A DNA stretch of 5,676 nucleotides from Sutterella sp. (GTDB lineage Bacteria; Pseudomonadota; Gammaproteobacteria; Burkholderiales; Burkholderiaceae_F). The stretch is taken from assembly GCA_019410445.1 (NCBI GenBank), contig DXSO01000115.1, positions 1-5,676 of the forward strand. Reading direction: 5' to 3'. Positions 1-5,676 of the stretch are shown here, piece after piece. A model generated the notes under the pieces. The model saw nothing but the letters and a program-made list of their open reading frames with translations. It did no database searches and was not told the DNA's origin. Position numbers and translations under genes: made by a program. Within the stretch, counting starts at the first letter, position 1, and each line of letters opens with the position of its first letter.

Positions 1-2586
1 CACAAGACTCTGCATGCGCAGCTCTTCAATCTTTTTGAGCACGTCGGAGCGAATTTCGCGAATCGTCGACCACTTGGTAAGCAGATCCGCGGCACCGGCG
101 ACTTCAGGCACCTTGTGGTAGACCTCGGTGAAGATCGTGCCGTCCTTGTTGGGGCTGAACATTGCAAACGCTTCTTCGGCCGTAAACGAGAGGATCGGAG
201 CCATCAGACGCAGATAGGCGGCCGTGATGTGCCACAGAGCCGTCTGAGCGCTGCGGCGCGGCAGACCGTCGGTCTTGGTCGTGTAGAGACGATCCTTGAG
301 GATGTCGAGGTAGAAGCTGCCGAGATCGTCGGTGGCAAAGTTCATCAACAAGGCCGACACCTGCTGGAAGCTGTAGCTTGCATTGGCCTTGAAGACTTCA
401 TTTTGAAGTTCGGCGATGCGAGCCAAAGCCCAGCGGTCCAGTTCAAGCATCTGCTCAACCGGAACAGCGTCCTTGGCGATGTCGAAGTCGTTGGTGTTGG
501 CCAGCAGGAAGCGCAGCGTGTTGCGGATGCGGCGGTAGCTGTCCACGGCGCCCTTGATGATCGTGGGACCAACGCGCAGTTCGCTCGTGTAGTCGGTTTG
601 AGCAACCCACAAGCGGCAGATCTCGGCGCCGTACTTCTCGTAAATTTCCTTAGGCACGACGACGTTGCCCAAGGACTTGGACATCTTGCGGCCTTCTTCA
701 TCGACGAGGAAGCCGTGCGTAAGCAGTGCGTCATAGGGAGGACGACCGTAGAGCACGGAACTCGTCAGAAGCGAGGAGTGGAACCAGCCGCGGTGCTGAT
801 CGCTGCCTTCGAGGTAAAGGTCGCAGTGCGGATTGCTGTCGTAGACGTCCTTGTGCGAGCCGTTCATGACCGTTTCGTACGTGGAGCCCGAATCAAACCA
901 GACGTCAAGAATGTCGTTGGTCTTGTCGTACTGGGCGGCTTCTTCGGCAGGCATGAAGTCTTCGGCCTTGGCCTTCACCCAGGCCTCGATGCCTTCTTTT
1001 TCAACCTTCTGAGCGACTTCTTCCATGATTTCAAGGGTACGCGGATGCAGTTCGCCCGTGGCCTTGTTCATGAAGAAGGGCAGCGGAACGCCCCAGTTGC
1101 GCTGACGCGAAATGCACCAGTCGGGACGATTCTCGATCATGGCGTGCAGACGGTTGTAGCCCCAGGACGGATAGAACTTGGTGGCTTCAACGCCGGCCAA
1201 AGCCGTCTCGCGCAGGCTCTTTTCCTCAGGCTGCGTATCGAGCACGCCCTTGGTGTCGGCCGTGGGAGCATCCATGCGGATGAACCACTGGGCGGTTGCG
1301 CGATAGATGAGCGGAGTCTTGTGACGCCAGCAGTGCATGTAGCTGTGCTGGATCATTTCGCAGTTGAGCAGAACGCCAGCCACGCGCATCGTGTCGACGA
1401 TCTTGGGCTGAGCCTTCCAGATGTTCATGCCGGCAAACAAAGGCAGCCAGTCGGCATAGACGCCGTTGCCCATCACCGGATTGAGAACTTCATCGTTGGT
1501 CATGCCGTTGGACTTGCAGGAAATGAAGTCGTCGACACCGTAGGCAGGAGCCGAGTGCACGATGCCGGTACCGCTCGAAGCATCAACGTAGTCAGCAAGG
1601 TACACGGGAGAGAAGCGCTTGTAGCCCTCGTTGAGCTCGCTGAACGGGTGCATGAAGCGCACGTGATCGAGGTTGGCGCCGAGCGTTTCGGCCACCACCT
1701 TGCCTTCGAGCTTGTAGCGCTTGAGGCAGTCCTCGACGAGGCTTGCGCCCAAAATAAGATACTTGTCGCCGCAGTCGACCAATGCATAGGATAGTTCCGG
1801 ATGCATGTTGATGGCCTGGTTGGACGGAATCGTCCAGGGCGTGGTCGTCCAGATGACGGTGTAGCAAGGCTTTTCAAACTTCACGCCGAAGAGTTCTTCG
1901 ACTTTGGGCTGATCTTCGGTCGAGAGCTTGAAGGCAACGTCAATGGCGTAGCTTTCGCGGTCGGCGTATTCGACTTCCGCCTCAGCCAGAGCCGAGCAGC
2001 AGTCAAAACACCAGTTGACGGGTTTGAGACCGCGGTAGACGTAGCCCTTCTTGACGATGCGGGCAAGCGTACGGATTTCGGCGGCTTCCGTTTCGGGACG
2101 CATCGTGAGGTACGGATTTTCCCAGTCGCCGAGAACGCCAAGACGCTTGAAGCCGGCCTTCTGCTTGGCAACCTGTTCCTTGGCGTAGGCGCGGGCTTTG
2201 GCCATCAGATCGGTCTTTTCAAGACCCTTGCCGTACATCTTTTCAATCTGAATTTCGATGGGCATCCCATGGCAGTCCCAGCCGGGCACGTAGGGTACCG
2301 CATAGCCTTCCAGCAGCTTTGTCTTGTTGACGATGTCCTTGAGAATCTTGTTCAAAGCGTGGCCGAGGTGAATTTCACCGTTGGCGTAGGGAGGTCCATC
2401 GTGCAGAACGAAGCGATTGCGACGGCCTTTGCAGGCATTTTGAATGACGTGGTAGATGTCGCGTTTTTCCCAGTCGGCGACCCAGTTGGGTTCGCGTTTG
2501 GGCAGATCGCCTCGCATCGGGAAAGCGGTGTCGGGAAGATTCAGCGGGTACTTTGCCGTATTGCCGGCTTTATCGGCTTTAGCCAT
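1..2586 (-). CDS. ileS: Isoleucine--tRNA ligase (IleRS), 3' end beyond the window
   Basis: Cytoplasmic class Ia aminoacyl-tRNA synthetase that charges tRNA-Ile with isoleucine and edits misactivated valine. The frame is open from the ATG at 2586 to the window edge, giving 862 residues. The bacterial family is about 930-960 long, so the C-terminal zinc-finger part is outside. Visible landmarks: HLGH (the HIGH signature) at residues 73-76 after DGPPYANGEI; PGWDCHGMPIE at 101-111; the CP1 editing site with TTTPWTIPSNQ from 247 and VHSAPAYGVDD at 343-353, whose last Asp corresponds to the editing Asp342 of E. coli; DWCISRQ at 489-495; KMSKS at 634-638; and the start of the anticodon-binding domain with GSFYLDI near 756-762. 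The start is supported by GGAG 8 nt upstream and by the family-like N-terminus. Catalytic and editing motifs are intact. It is preceded by a leader holding an intrinsic terminator. Known ribF-ileS-lspA linkage is not seen upstream. Identification is very secure. Confidence 0.97.
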   Translation of the reverse strand, partial: MAKADKAGNTAKYPLNLPDTAFPMRGDLPKREPNWVADWEKRDIYHVIQNACKGRRNRFVLHDGPPYANGEIHLGHALNKILKDIVNKTKLLEGYAVPYVPGWDCHGMPIEIQIEKMYGKGLEKTDLMAKARAYAKEQVAKQKAGFKRLGVLGDWENPYLTMRPETEAAEIRTLARIVKKGYVYRGLKPVNWCFDCCSALAEAEVEYADRESYAIDVAFKLSTEDQPKVEELFGVKFEKPCYTVIWTTTPWTIPSNQAINMHPELSYALVDCGDKYLILGASLVEDCLKRYKLEGKVVAETLGANLDHVRFMHPFSELNEGYKRFSPVYLADYVDASSGTGIVHSAPAYGVDDFISCKSNGMTNDEVLNPVMGNGVYADWLPLFAGMNIWKAQPKIVDTMRVAGVLLNCEMIQHSYMHCWRHKTPLIYRATAQWFIRMDAPTADTKGVLDTQPEEKSLRETALAGVEATKFYPSWGYNRLHAMIENRPDWCISRQRNWGVPLPFFMNKATGELHPRTLEIMEEVAQKVEKEGIEAWVKAKAEDFMPAEEAAQYDKTNDILDVWFDSGSTYETVMNGSHKDVYDSNPHCDLYLEGSDQHRGWFHSSLLTSSVLYGRPPYDALLTHGFLVDEEGRKMSKSLGNVVVPKEIYEKYGAEICRLWVAQTDYTSELRVGPTIIKGAVDSYRRIRNTLRFLLANTNDFDIAKDAVPVEQMLELDRWALARIAELQNEVFKANASYSFQQVSALLMNFATDDLGSFYLDILKDRLYTTKTDGLPRRSAQTALWHITAAYLRLMAPILSFTAEEAFAMFSPNKDGTIFTEVYHKVPEVAGAADLLTKWSTIREIRSDVLKKIEELRMQSLV

Positions 2587-2594
2587 GTGTCAGT

Positions 2595-2598
2595 CTCC
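2595..2598 (-). promoter_or_regulatory. Ribosome binding site of ileS
   Basis: The minus strand reads TGGAGA, with GGAG ending 8 nt before the ATG at 2586. It fixes this ATG as the start. A G-rich stretch (GAGGGGGG) lies just before it, but I see only a weak 4-bp stem there. Confidence 0.75.
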
Positions 2599-2656
2599 AG
2601 GCCCCCTCGGGCTCTTCTGAAAGATTGAAAAGAAACGAATTGTGGAGTTGCGGATG

Positions 2657-2683
2657 AAAAAAGCGCCTCTTGATAAGAAGCGC
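2657..2683 (-). terminator. Intrinsic terminator or attenuator in the ileS leader
   Basis: Read on the minus strand, GCGCTTCTT (2675-2683), loop ATC and AAGAGGCGC (2663-2671) form a 9-bp stem with one G-U pair, directly followed by six T (2657-2662). This is a canonical Rho-independent terminator pointing towards ileS and ending about 70 nt before its ATG. An outer 6-bp pairing, GTTGCG upstream with CGCAAC downstream of the T tract, embraces the hairpin. It may attenuate ileS transcription, end a small RNA, or back up the autotransporter terminator. The sequence alone does not decide. No T-box consensus and no isoleucine-rich leader peptide is visible. Confidence 0.7.
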
Positions 2684-2736
2684 AGTCGCAACAGACCGTT
2701 AGTTTACAGGGGAAAGGCAGGAAATTTCCATAAGTA

Positions 2737-2764
2737 TCCTGTCGTAGGTCGAGGGTATACAGGA
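2737..2764. repeat. Short inverted repeat in the ileS leader region
   Basis: TCCTGT at 2737-2742 and ACAGGA at 2759-2764 are perfect 6-bp inverted arms around 16 bp. The location, just past the autotransporter terminator and before ileS, would suit an operator or a leader hairpin. At this length chance is also plausible. A separate 10-bp palindrome, GGAAATTTCC, lies at 2720-2729. Confidence 0.3.
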
Positions 2765-2766
2765 CG

Positions 2767-2817
2767 AAAAAAAGCCGATACCGAAGTCAAGCATAAAGAG
2801 TCGACTTCGGTATCGGC
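2767..2817 (-). terminator. Rho-independent terminator of the autotransporter gene
   Basis: A perfect 15-bp inverted repeat (2774-2788 with 2803-2817, arm GCCGATACCGAAGTC) encloses a 14-nt loop. On the minus strand it is followed immediately by seven T (2767-2773). It lies 45 nt after the stop of the autotransporter gene. The plus-strand side has no T tract, so it acts in the minus direction only. Confidence 0.92.
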
Positions 2818-2832
2818 GACGAGTATCAGTCA

Positions 2833-2853
2833 AAGAAAGAGAATCTCTTTCTT
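2833..2853. repeat. A/G-rich hairpin just after the autotransporter stop codon
   Basis: AAGAAAGAGA (2833-2842) and TCTCTTTCTT (2844-2853) are perfect 10-bp inverted arms around one base. As RNA this would fold as a 9-bp stem with a 3-nt loop. It starts 8 nt after the TAA stop and precedes the main terminator. A role as a 3' mRNA-stabilising stem is possible. It has no T tract of its own. Confidence 0.45.
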
Positions 2854-2861
2854 CAATTTAA

Positions 2862-4979
2862 TTAAAACTGATAGCGGGCACCCAGATTGACGCGCCACTT
2901 CTGATCAATGTCACCGCCGAACGTACGGCTGACATCCACGAAGCCATTCAGGCTGTCGGTCATGCTGTAGCTGGCGCCGAGCGACACTTCACCCCAGTTC
3001 TGGTCGAGTTCCTCGCTGAAGGAAATGTTGTGCGTGGCACTGTAGAAGCGTCCCGTCATATCGCCCAAGAAGTCATGGTTGTAGGATGCCTTCAGGTAGG
3101 CAGAACCCTTGTCCTGAGCGAAATTCATACCGGTCATGAAGCCGATGCGGCCGATCAGGCTCTTGGTCGAGTCAAAATCAACGGTACGGATGGTCGTGGA
3201 ATACGTTTCAGCCTGCAGGTAGCTGTAGGTGAGCTGAATCTGAGGTTCGACGTAGAACTGATTGAGCGTCCAGCGATGACCGGTTTCAATGCCCGCAATC
3301 ACACCGGTGTACATGTAGTCGCCGGATTCGGTGACGCCGTTGTTGAGATCGTAGGAGGCATCAATGCGGCCGACCTTGAGCATTGCATCAAGGAAGCTGC
3401 CGGCTTCATGCATATACGTGGCGTACAGACCCAGCTTGTAGGAGTCGGTGTCGGCACTTCCGGAGACGAGATCCGAATCGCCCTTGGTGTAGCCGAAGCT
3501 CACGCCCAGAGTCATTGTGTTGGTTACAGGAGTGTCAAAGCCGATTTCAATGGAGTTGAAATCAAAATCCACGCCATTGCCTTCCAGATTGCCGCCGGTG
3601 TAGCGTGCCCAGGCACCGGTGCTTTCGGGATGAGTGCGCAGCGTACCCATGCGGTCGGAAAGCGAGGTGAGTTCGGAGCGCCAAACGAGAGCGTTGGTCA
3701 GAGCCAGATCCTTGGCCGATCTCAGCAGGCTGTTTTCAGAAAGAACCTGAGTGTTGTAAGTGCCGTCAGTATTGGTCACAAGCAGACTGTTGCCCCATAG
3801 GCCTTCCTCTACGGAAACCTGAGTCGGATTTTCAGAACCTTCACTGGATCCGGTAATGCTGATGCTATTGAACAGTTTAGCAACATCAAAATTTTCTTCC
3901 TCAGCGATTTCGTCGGAAACGGTCCCGGAGAAGGAGTAGGAGACGCGATCCAGTCCCTGAGCATTTTGTGCATTGACTGTCAGTGCATTTTCCTTAACTT
4001 CATTAAGACGGAAAGTCAGGTCACTAGTTTCGTCAACAACAGCAATATTGTTGACAGTAAGCGTTGATCCTTTAACCTGATCGATGGTAATGTCAGAGGA
4101 GGTAACGGAAAGATTGTCAATTTCGCCAATAACCTGCAGAGATTCCTTGTTTGTCAATGAGCCAACTGCCATCGAAACATTTACGGCCTCGTCAAGTTTA
4201 ATAGTCCCCTCGATATGGGAATCGCCGCTAAGATTAATCGCAACAGCTCGATCAGCAGCGCTGTTCTCTACGGAAATCGCATATTTTCCACCGGTGATGG
4301 TGCCGCTGTTGTTGATTTCAAACGAGGATTCTGCATTTTCAGCATCACTGATGCGGATACCCCAGGATGTTCCATCCAAATCAATGGTTCCGAAATTTGA
4401 GATGCTGACTTTGCCTTTTGAATTGGAGGAGCCGTCAATTGCATAACCATTGTTGGTAACTTTAATAAGTCCGTAATTCTCAAAAGTTTTATCGCCCTCT
4501 TCATTGGTAGTCTGCATACCAATAGCATTGTTGGCAAAGATGATGCCAGAGTCGGAATTTACGGCCTTGCCACCTTTGGAAATCAATAAGCCGCGAGCGT
4601 ATCCACCCCATTGATCACCTACAGAACTCACGAAAAGGGTGCCATCGTTTTGAACGGTGGCTCCATCAACGGCACGCATGCCGTAAATACGGATTTTTTC
4701 AGTACTCTCCGTAGTATCTTTTGCAACAACCCAGAGCTTTTCTCCTGAACTCAAAGTTAAGGTATTTTCATTGCCACTGATCGAAGCTACACCGTGACCT
4801 GTATCGTTTTTTTTCGTAGTGAAATAGGCACCAGTTTTCAAGGTTGACGTATCGGTGAATAGAACTAATTTATCAGTGATGTCAGTATAACTTTCAGGTT
4901 CTTCCCAAGACTGGGCTTGAGCCACGTTACCCATGGCTGTTGCGATTGCGGCAACCAGAATCGTCTTCTGATACTTCAT
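2862..4979 (-). CDS. Type Va autotransporter outer-membrane protein with beta-helical passenger
   Basis: Complete 705-residue surface protein. Residues 1-22 are a Sec signal peptide (charged MKYQK, hydrophobic stretch, AQA cleavage site after Ala22). The passenger (about 23-420) has recurring Asn-x-Gly-x-Ile-type beta-helix turns at about residues 111, 143, 168, 195 and 224, roughly 25-32 residues apart. A linker helix (about 420-450, containing RMGTLR at 443-448) leads into GAWARY at 455-460 and a barrel of about 250 residues with FYVEPQIQL near 575 and the terminal RYQF. These match the autotransporter beta-domain family (as in EspP-type barrels), and the final Phe is the usual BAM signal. 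There is no cysteine. I see no protease triad or lipase signature, so an adhesin-like role is only an inference. GGAG lies 8 nt before the ATG. The passenger DNA is AT-richer than the barrel DNA. The gene has its own promoter region with a C10 tract and its own terminator, so it is likely monocistronic and possibly phase variable. Confidence 0.93.
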   Translation of the reverse strand: MKYQKTILVAAIATAMGNVAQAQSWEEPESYTDITDKLVLFTDTSTLKTGAYFTTKKNDTGHGVASISGNENTLTLSSGEKLWVVAKDTTESTEKIRIYGMRAVDGATVQNDGTLFVSSVGDQWGGYARGLLISKGGKAVNSDSGIIFANNAIGMQTTNEEGDKTFENYGLIKVTNNGYAIDGSSNSKGKVSISNFGTIDLDGTSWGIRISDAENAESSFEINNSGTITGGKYAISVENSAADRAVAINLSGDSHIEGTIKLDEAVNVSMAVGSLTNKESLQVIGEIDNLSVTSSDITIDQVKGSTLTVNNIAVVDETSDLTFRLNEVKENALTVNAQNAQGLDRVSYSFSGTVSDEIAEEENFDVAKLFNSISITGSSEGSENPTQVSVEEGLWGNSLLVTNTDGTYNTQVLSENSLLRSAKDLALTNALVWRSELTSLSDRMGTLRTHPESTGAWARYTGGNLEGNGVDFDFNSIEIGFDTPVTNTMTLGVSFGYTKGDSDLVSGSADTDSYKLGLYATYMHEAGSFLDAMLKVGRIDASYDLNNGVTESGDYMYTGVIAGIETGHRWTLNQFYVEPQIQLTYSYLQAETYSTTIRTVDFDSTKSLIGRIGFMTGMNFAQDKGSAYLKASYNHDFLGDMTGRFYSATHNISFSEELDQNWGEVSLGASYSMTDSLNGFVDVSRTFGGDIDQKWRVNLGARYQF

Positions 4980-4987
4980 TTAAATTT

Positions 4988-4991
4988 CTCC
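4988..4991 (-). promoter_or_regulatory. Ribosome binding site of the autotransporter gene
   Basis: The minus strand reads CTCGGAGAAA with GGAG 8 nt before the ATG at 4979. The CTCGG just covering it can pair with CCGAG at 5030-5034 in the putative 5' UTR, so partial masking of the site by RNA structure is possible but unproven. Confidence 0.75.
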
Positions 4992-5007
4992 GAGTAGAAA
5001 TAAGCAT

Positions 5008-5023
5008 GCTGTCGGCCGACAGC
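5008..5023. promoter_or_regulatory. Perfect 16-bp palindrome in the autotransporter 5' region
   Basis: GCTGTCGGCCGACAGC reads identically on both strands. Its core TCGGCCGA recurs at 5031-5038, centre to centre 19 bp away and overlapping the proposed -10 box by one base. Two such sites just downstream of a promoter suit a dimeric regulator (operator). As RNA the first could form a 6-bp stem with a GGCC loop near the 5' end of the message. No known regulator motif was recognised. Confidence 0.5.
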
Positions 5024-5037
5024 GACGAACTCGGCCG

Positions 5038-5077
5038 ATTCTAGGTAGCAAGAAGGGGGGGGGGTAGCACAAGTCAA
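5038..5077 (-). promoter_or_regulatory. Putative autotransporter promoter with C10 tract at the -35 position
   Basis: On the minus strand TAGAAT (5038-5043, five of six matches to the -10 consensus) is preceded by 11 nt and then ten C (5055-5064). A hexamer at 16-18 bp spacing would fall in the C tract, so there is no normal -35. TTGACT (5072-5077, five of six matches to -35) lies 28 bp from the -10, too far for a simple sigma70 promoter. The layout resembles the Bordetella fim2/fim3 promoters, where a C run just upstream of the -10 sets the spacing to an activator site. The start site would be near 5031, giving a 5' UTR of about 50 nt. Box assignments are by eye. Confidence 0.45.
5055..5064. 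repeat. Mononucleotide tract G10 (C10 on the coding strand)
   Basis: Ten consecutive G on the plus strand in the intergenic region, 76-85 bp before the autotransporter ATG. Runs of this length are prone to slipped-strand length change. A shorter G5 run with the same TA flank (GGGGGTA) occurs at 5092-5098, 32 bp from the copy at 5060-5066. The exact length may also be affected by sequencing error or be mixed in the population. Confidence 0.95.
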
Positions 5078-5188
5078 ACCAATCTCGAAAAGGGGGTATT
5101 TCTGTCTCTTTCCTGCAACAGTGACTGGAAAAAATGTCCTTGTGCAGATGGTTTGCAGTAAGTCGTCTGACACCGAATTCGCAGTGCC

Positions 5189-5231
5189 AAAAGCAAGCGA
5201 GCGGGCATTGCCATGCTCCGCTCGCGCTTTT
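5189..5231 (-). terminator. Terminator hairpin downstream of the transporter gene, possibly bidirectional
   Basis: GCGAGCGG (5197-5204) pairs with CCGCTCGC (5218-5225). Inside, GCAT (5205-5208) pairs with ATGC (5213-5216) around a 4-nt loop, with one bulged base. Outside, AAAAGC (5189-5194) pairs with GCTTTT (5226-5231) across a 2-nt bulge. The minus-strand T tract is short (TTGCTTTT) and the plus-strand side also ends in TTTT, so it could work both ways. It begins 34 nt after the transporter stop and insulates the autotransporter promoter from readthrough. Confidence 0.75.
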
Positions 5232-5264
5232 ATTACTATTCGTAATTCTTGGGGAGAGGGTTTT

Positions 5265-5676
5265 CTACGCCACAAATCCCCAAAGCAGAATCAAGACCAA
5301 TTGACCTGTCAGAATGCGCAGGAACATTGCCAACGGATAAACGGTCGAATAGGCGATGGCCGAGCAGTCTTTTTCAGAGAGCGTGTTGGCATAGGCCAAT
5401 GTGGGCGGATCGGTTGTAGCGCCGGCCAAAAGACCGACGATGGAGTGGTAGTTGAGCTTGAATTTGATTCGCGCAATTACTCCGATGATCAAGAGCGGCA
5501 CGATGGTGATGACCAAACCCGATCCAATATAAAGCAGACCGTTGCCTTCCAGAAGGGCGCTCACGAACTTTCCGCCGGCGCTTAGACCGACGCTGGCGAG
5601 AAAAAGCGCAATTCCCATTTCTCGAAGCATCAAATTGGCCGAATGTGTCGTGTAGGTCACCAATCTGATGTGCGGT
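5265..5676 (-). CDS. C-terminal part of an AspT/YidE/YbjL-family membrane transporter
   Basis: The reading frame is open to the window edge, so the true start lies beyond position 5676. A TTG at 5663 is internal to the domain and is not a credible start. The 136 visible residues contain about four hydrophobic segments. They carry the pattern SANLMLREMGIALFLASVGL and the re-entrant-type motif GLLAGATTDPPTLAYAN, followed by YPLAMFLRIL. These are hallmarks of the second membrane domain of the aspartate:alanine exchanger family (Asp-Al_Ex), which usually has two such domains around cytoplasmic TrkA-C domains in a protein of about 550 residues. It sits in the inner membrane. The substrate cannot be told from this fragment: AspT exchanges aspartate for alanine, but most YidE/YbjL relatives are uncharacterised. 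A terminator follows, so it is not cotranscribed with the autotransporter. Confidence 0.85.
   Translation of the reverse strand, partial: PHIRLVTYTTHSANLMLREMGIALFLASVGLSAGGKFVSALLEGNGLLYIGSGLVITIVPLLIIGVIARIKFKLNYHSIVGLLAGATTDPPTLAYANTLSEKDCSAIAYSTVYPLAMFLRILTGQLVLILLWGFVA

Noticed and set aside
115..1794. Long plus-strand open frame of 559 codons, and a similar one at 1801-2628
   Set aside because: Both are antisense to ileS, whose motifs are all intact on the minus strand. Their translation shows no recognisable domain and is typical of the antisense frame of a GC-rich conserved gene.
2699..2731. Leader peptide MEISCLSPVN upstream of the ileS terminator as an isoleucine-sensing attenuator peptide
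   Set aside because: It has only one Ile codon, and no run of Ile codons placed to stall ribosomes. It is kept only as a side note in the leader finding.
2642..2890. Plus-strand frame of 82 codons (MELRMKKAPLD...)
   Set aside because: It is basic and low in information, is built over both terminator hairpins and the end of the autotransporter gene, and has no convincing ribosome binding site.
3030..3800. Plus-strand frame of 256 codons opposite the barrel region
   Set aside because: Shadow of the autotransporter barrel. The minus-strand frame has clear family motifs and a proper C-terminus.
4216..4227. GDSH (residues 252-255) in the passenger as a possible GDSL-lipase serine block
   Set aside because: Autotransporter lipases carry the GDS block near the passenger N-terminus together with other conserved blocks. 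None of those are present here.
4976..5275. Minus-strand 99-codon frame ending in an ATGA overlap with the autotransporter start
   Set aside because: It runs through the transporter end, the terminator hairpin, the C10 tract and the palindrome, and its translation has no domain or good start signal. The overlap is probably chance, although translation through the C tract could be tested by ribosome profiling.
5121..5585. Plus-strand frame of 154 codons opposite the transporter fragment
   Set aside because: It crosses the terminator hairpin and is antisense to a well-supported membrane protein.
1..5676. CRISPR array, insertion sequence, tRNA or rRNA gene
   Set aside because: I saw no regularly spaced repeats, transposase-like frame, terminal repeats or tRNA-like cloverleaf in the window.

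Overview
The window reads as a moderately GC-rich proteobacterial chromosome segment. The most likely source is a host-associated betaproteobacterium of the Sutterella/Parasutterella type. That placement is an inference from three things: a bacterial-type IleRS, a type Va autotransporter ending in an outer-membrane Phe, and an AspT/YidE-type transporter. No rRNA or other taxonomic marker is present. All supported genes lie on the minus strand, in the order transporter (5' end off the window), autotransporter, ileS (3' end off the window).

Layout from high to low coordinates, which is the direction of transcription. Positions 5265-5676 hold the C-terminal 136 residues of an AspT/YidE/YbjL-family membrane transporter, followed by a strong terminator hairpin (5189-5231). 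Positions 4980-5188 form the control region of the next gene. This holds a run of ten C on the coding strand (G10 at 5055-5064), a -10-like TAGAAT, a more distant TTGACT box, a perfect 16-bp palindrome and a good ribosome binding site. Positions 2862-4979 encode a complete 705-residue autotransporter with a signal peptide, a short beta-helical passenger and a C-terminal 12-stranded-type barrel. It is closed by a textbook intrinsic terminator (2767-2817). The next 180 bases are a leader that contains a second intrinsic terminator (2657-2683), about 70 nt before the start of ileS. ileS covers 1-2586 and lacks only its C-terminal end.

The three genes do not form a functional pathway. The autotransporter looks like a self-contained surface-protein cassette, with its own promoter and terminator, sitting between housekeeping genes. 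The most notable feature is the C10 homopolymer just upstream of its putative -10. This is the arrangement expected for transcriptional phase variation by slipped-strand mispairing, as known for the Bordetella fim promoters. The second point of interest is the terminator inside the ileS leader, which could mean attenuation of ileS or a small RNA. Neither gene-free gap (2587-2861 and 4980-5264) exceeds 300 bases. The plus strand shows no gene I can support.
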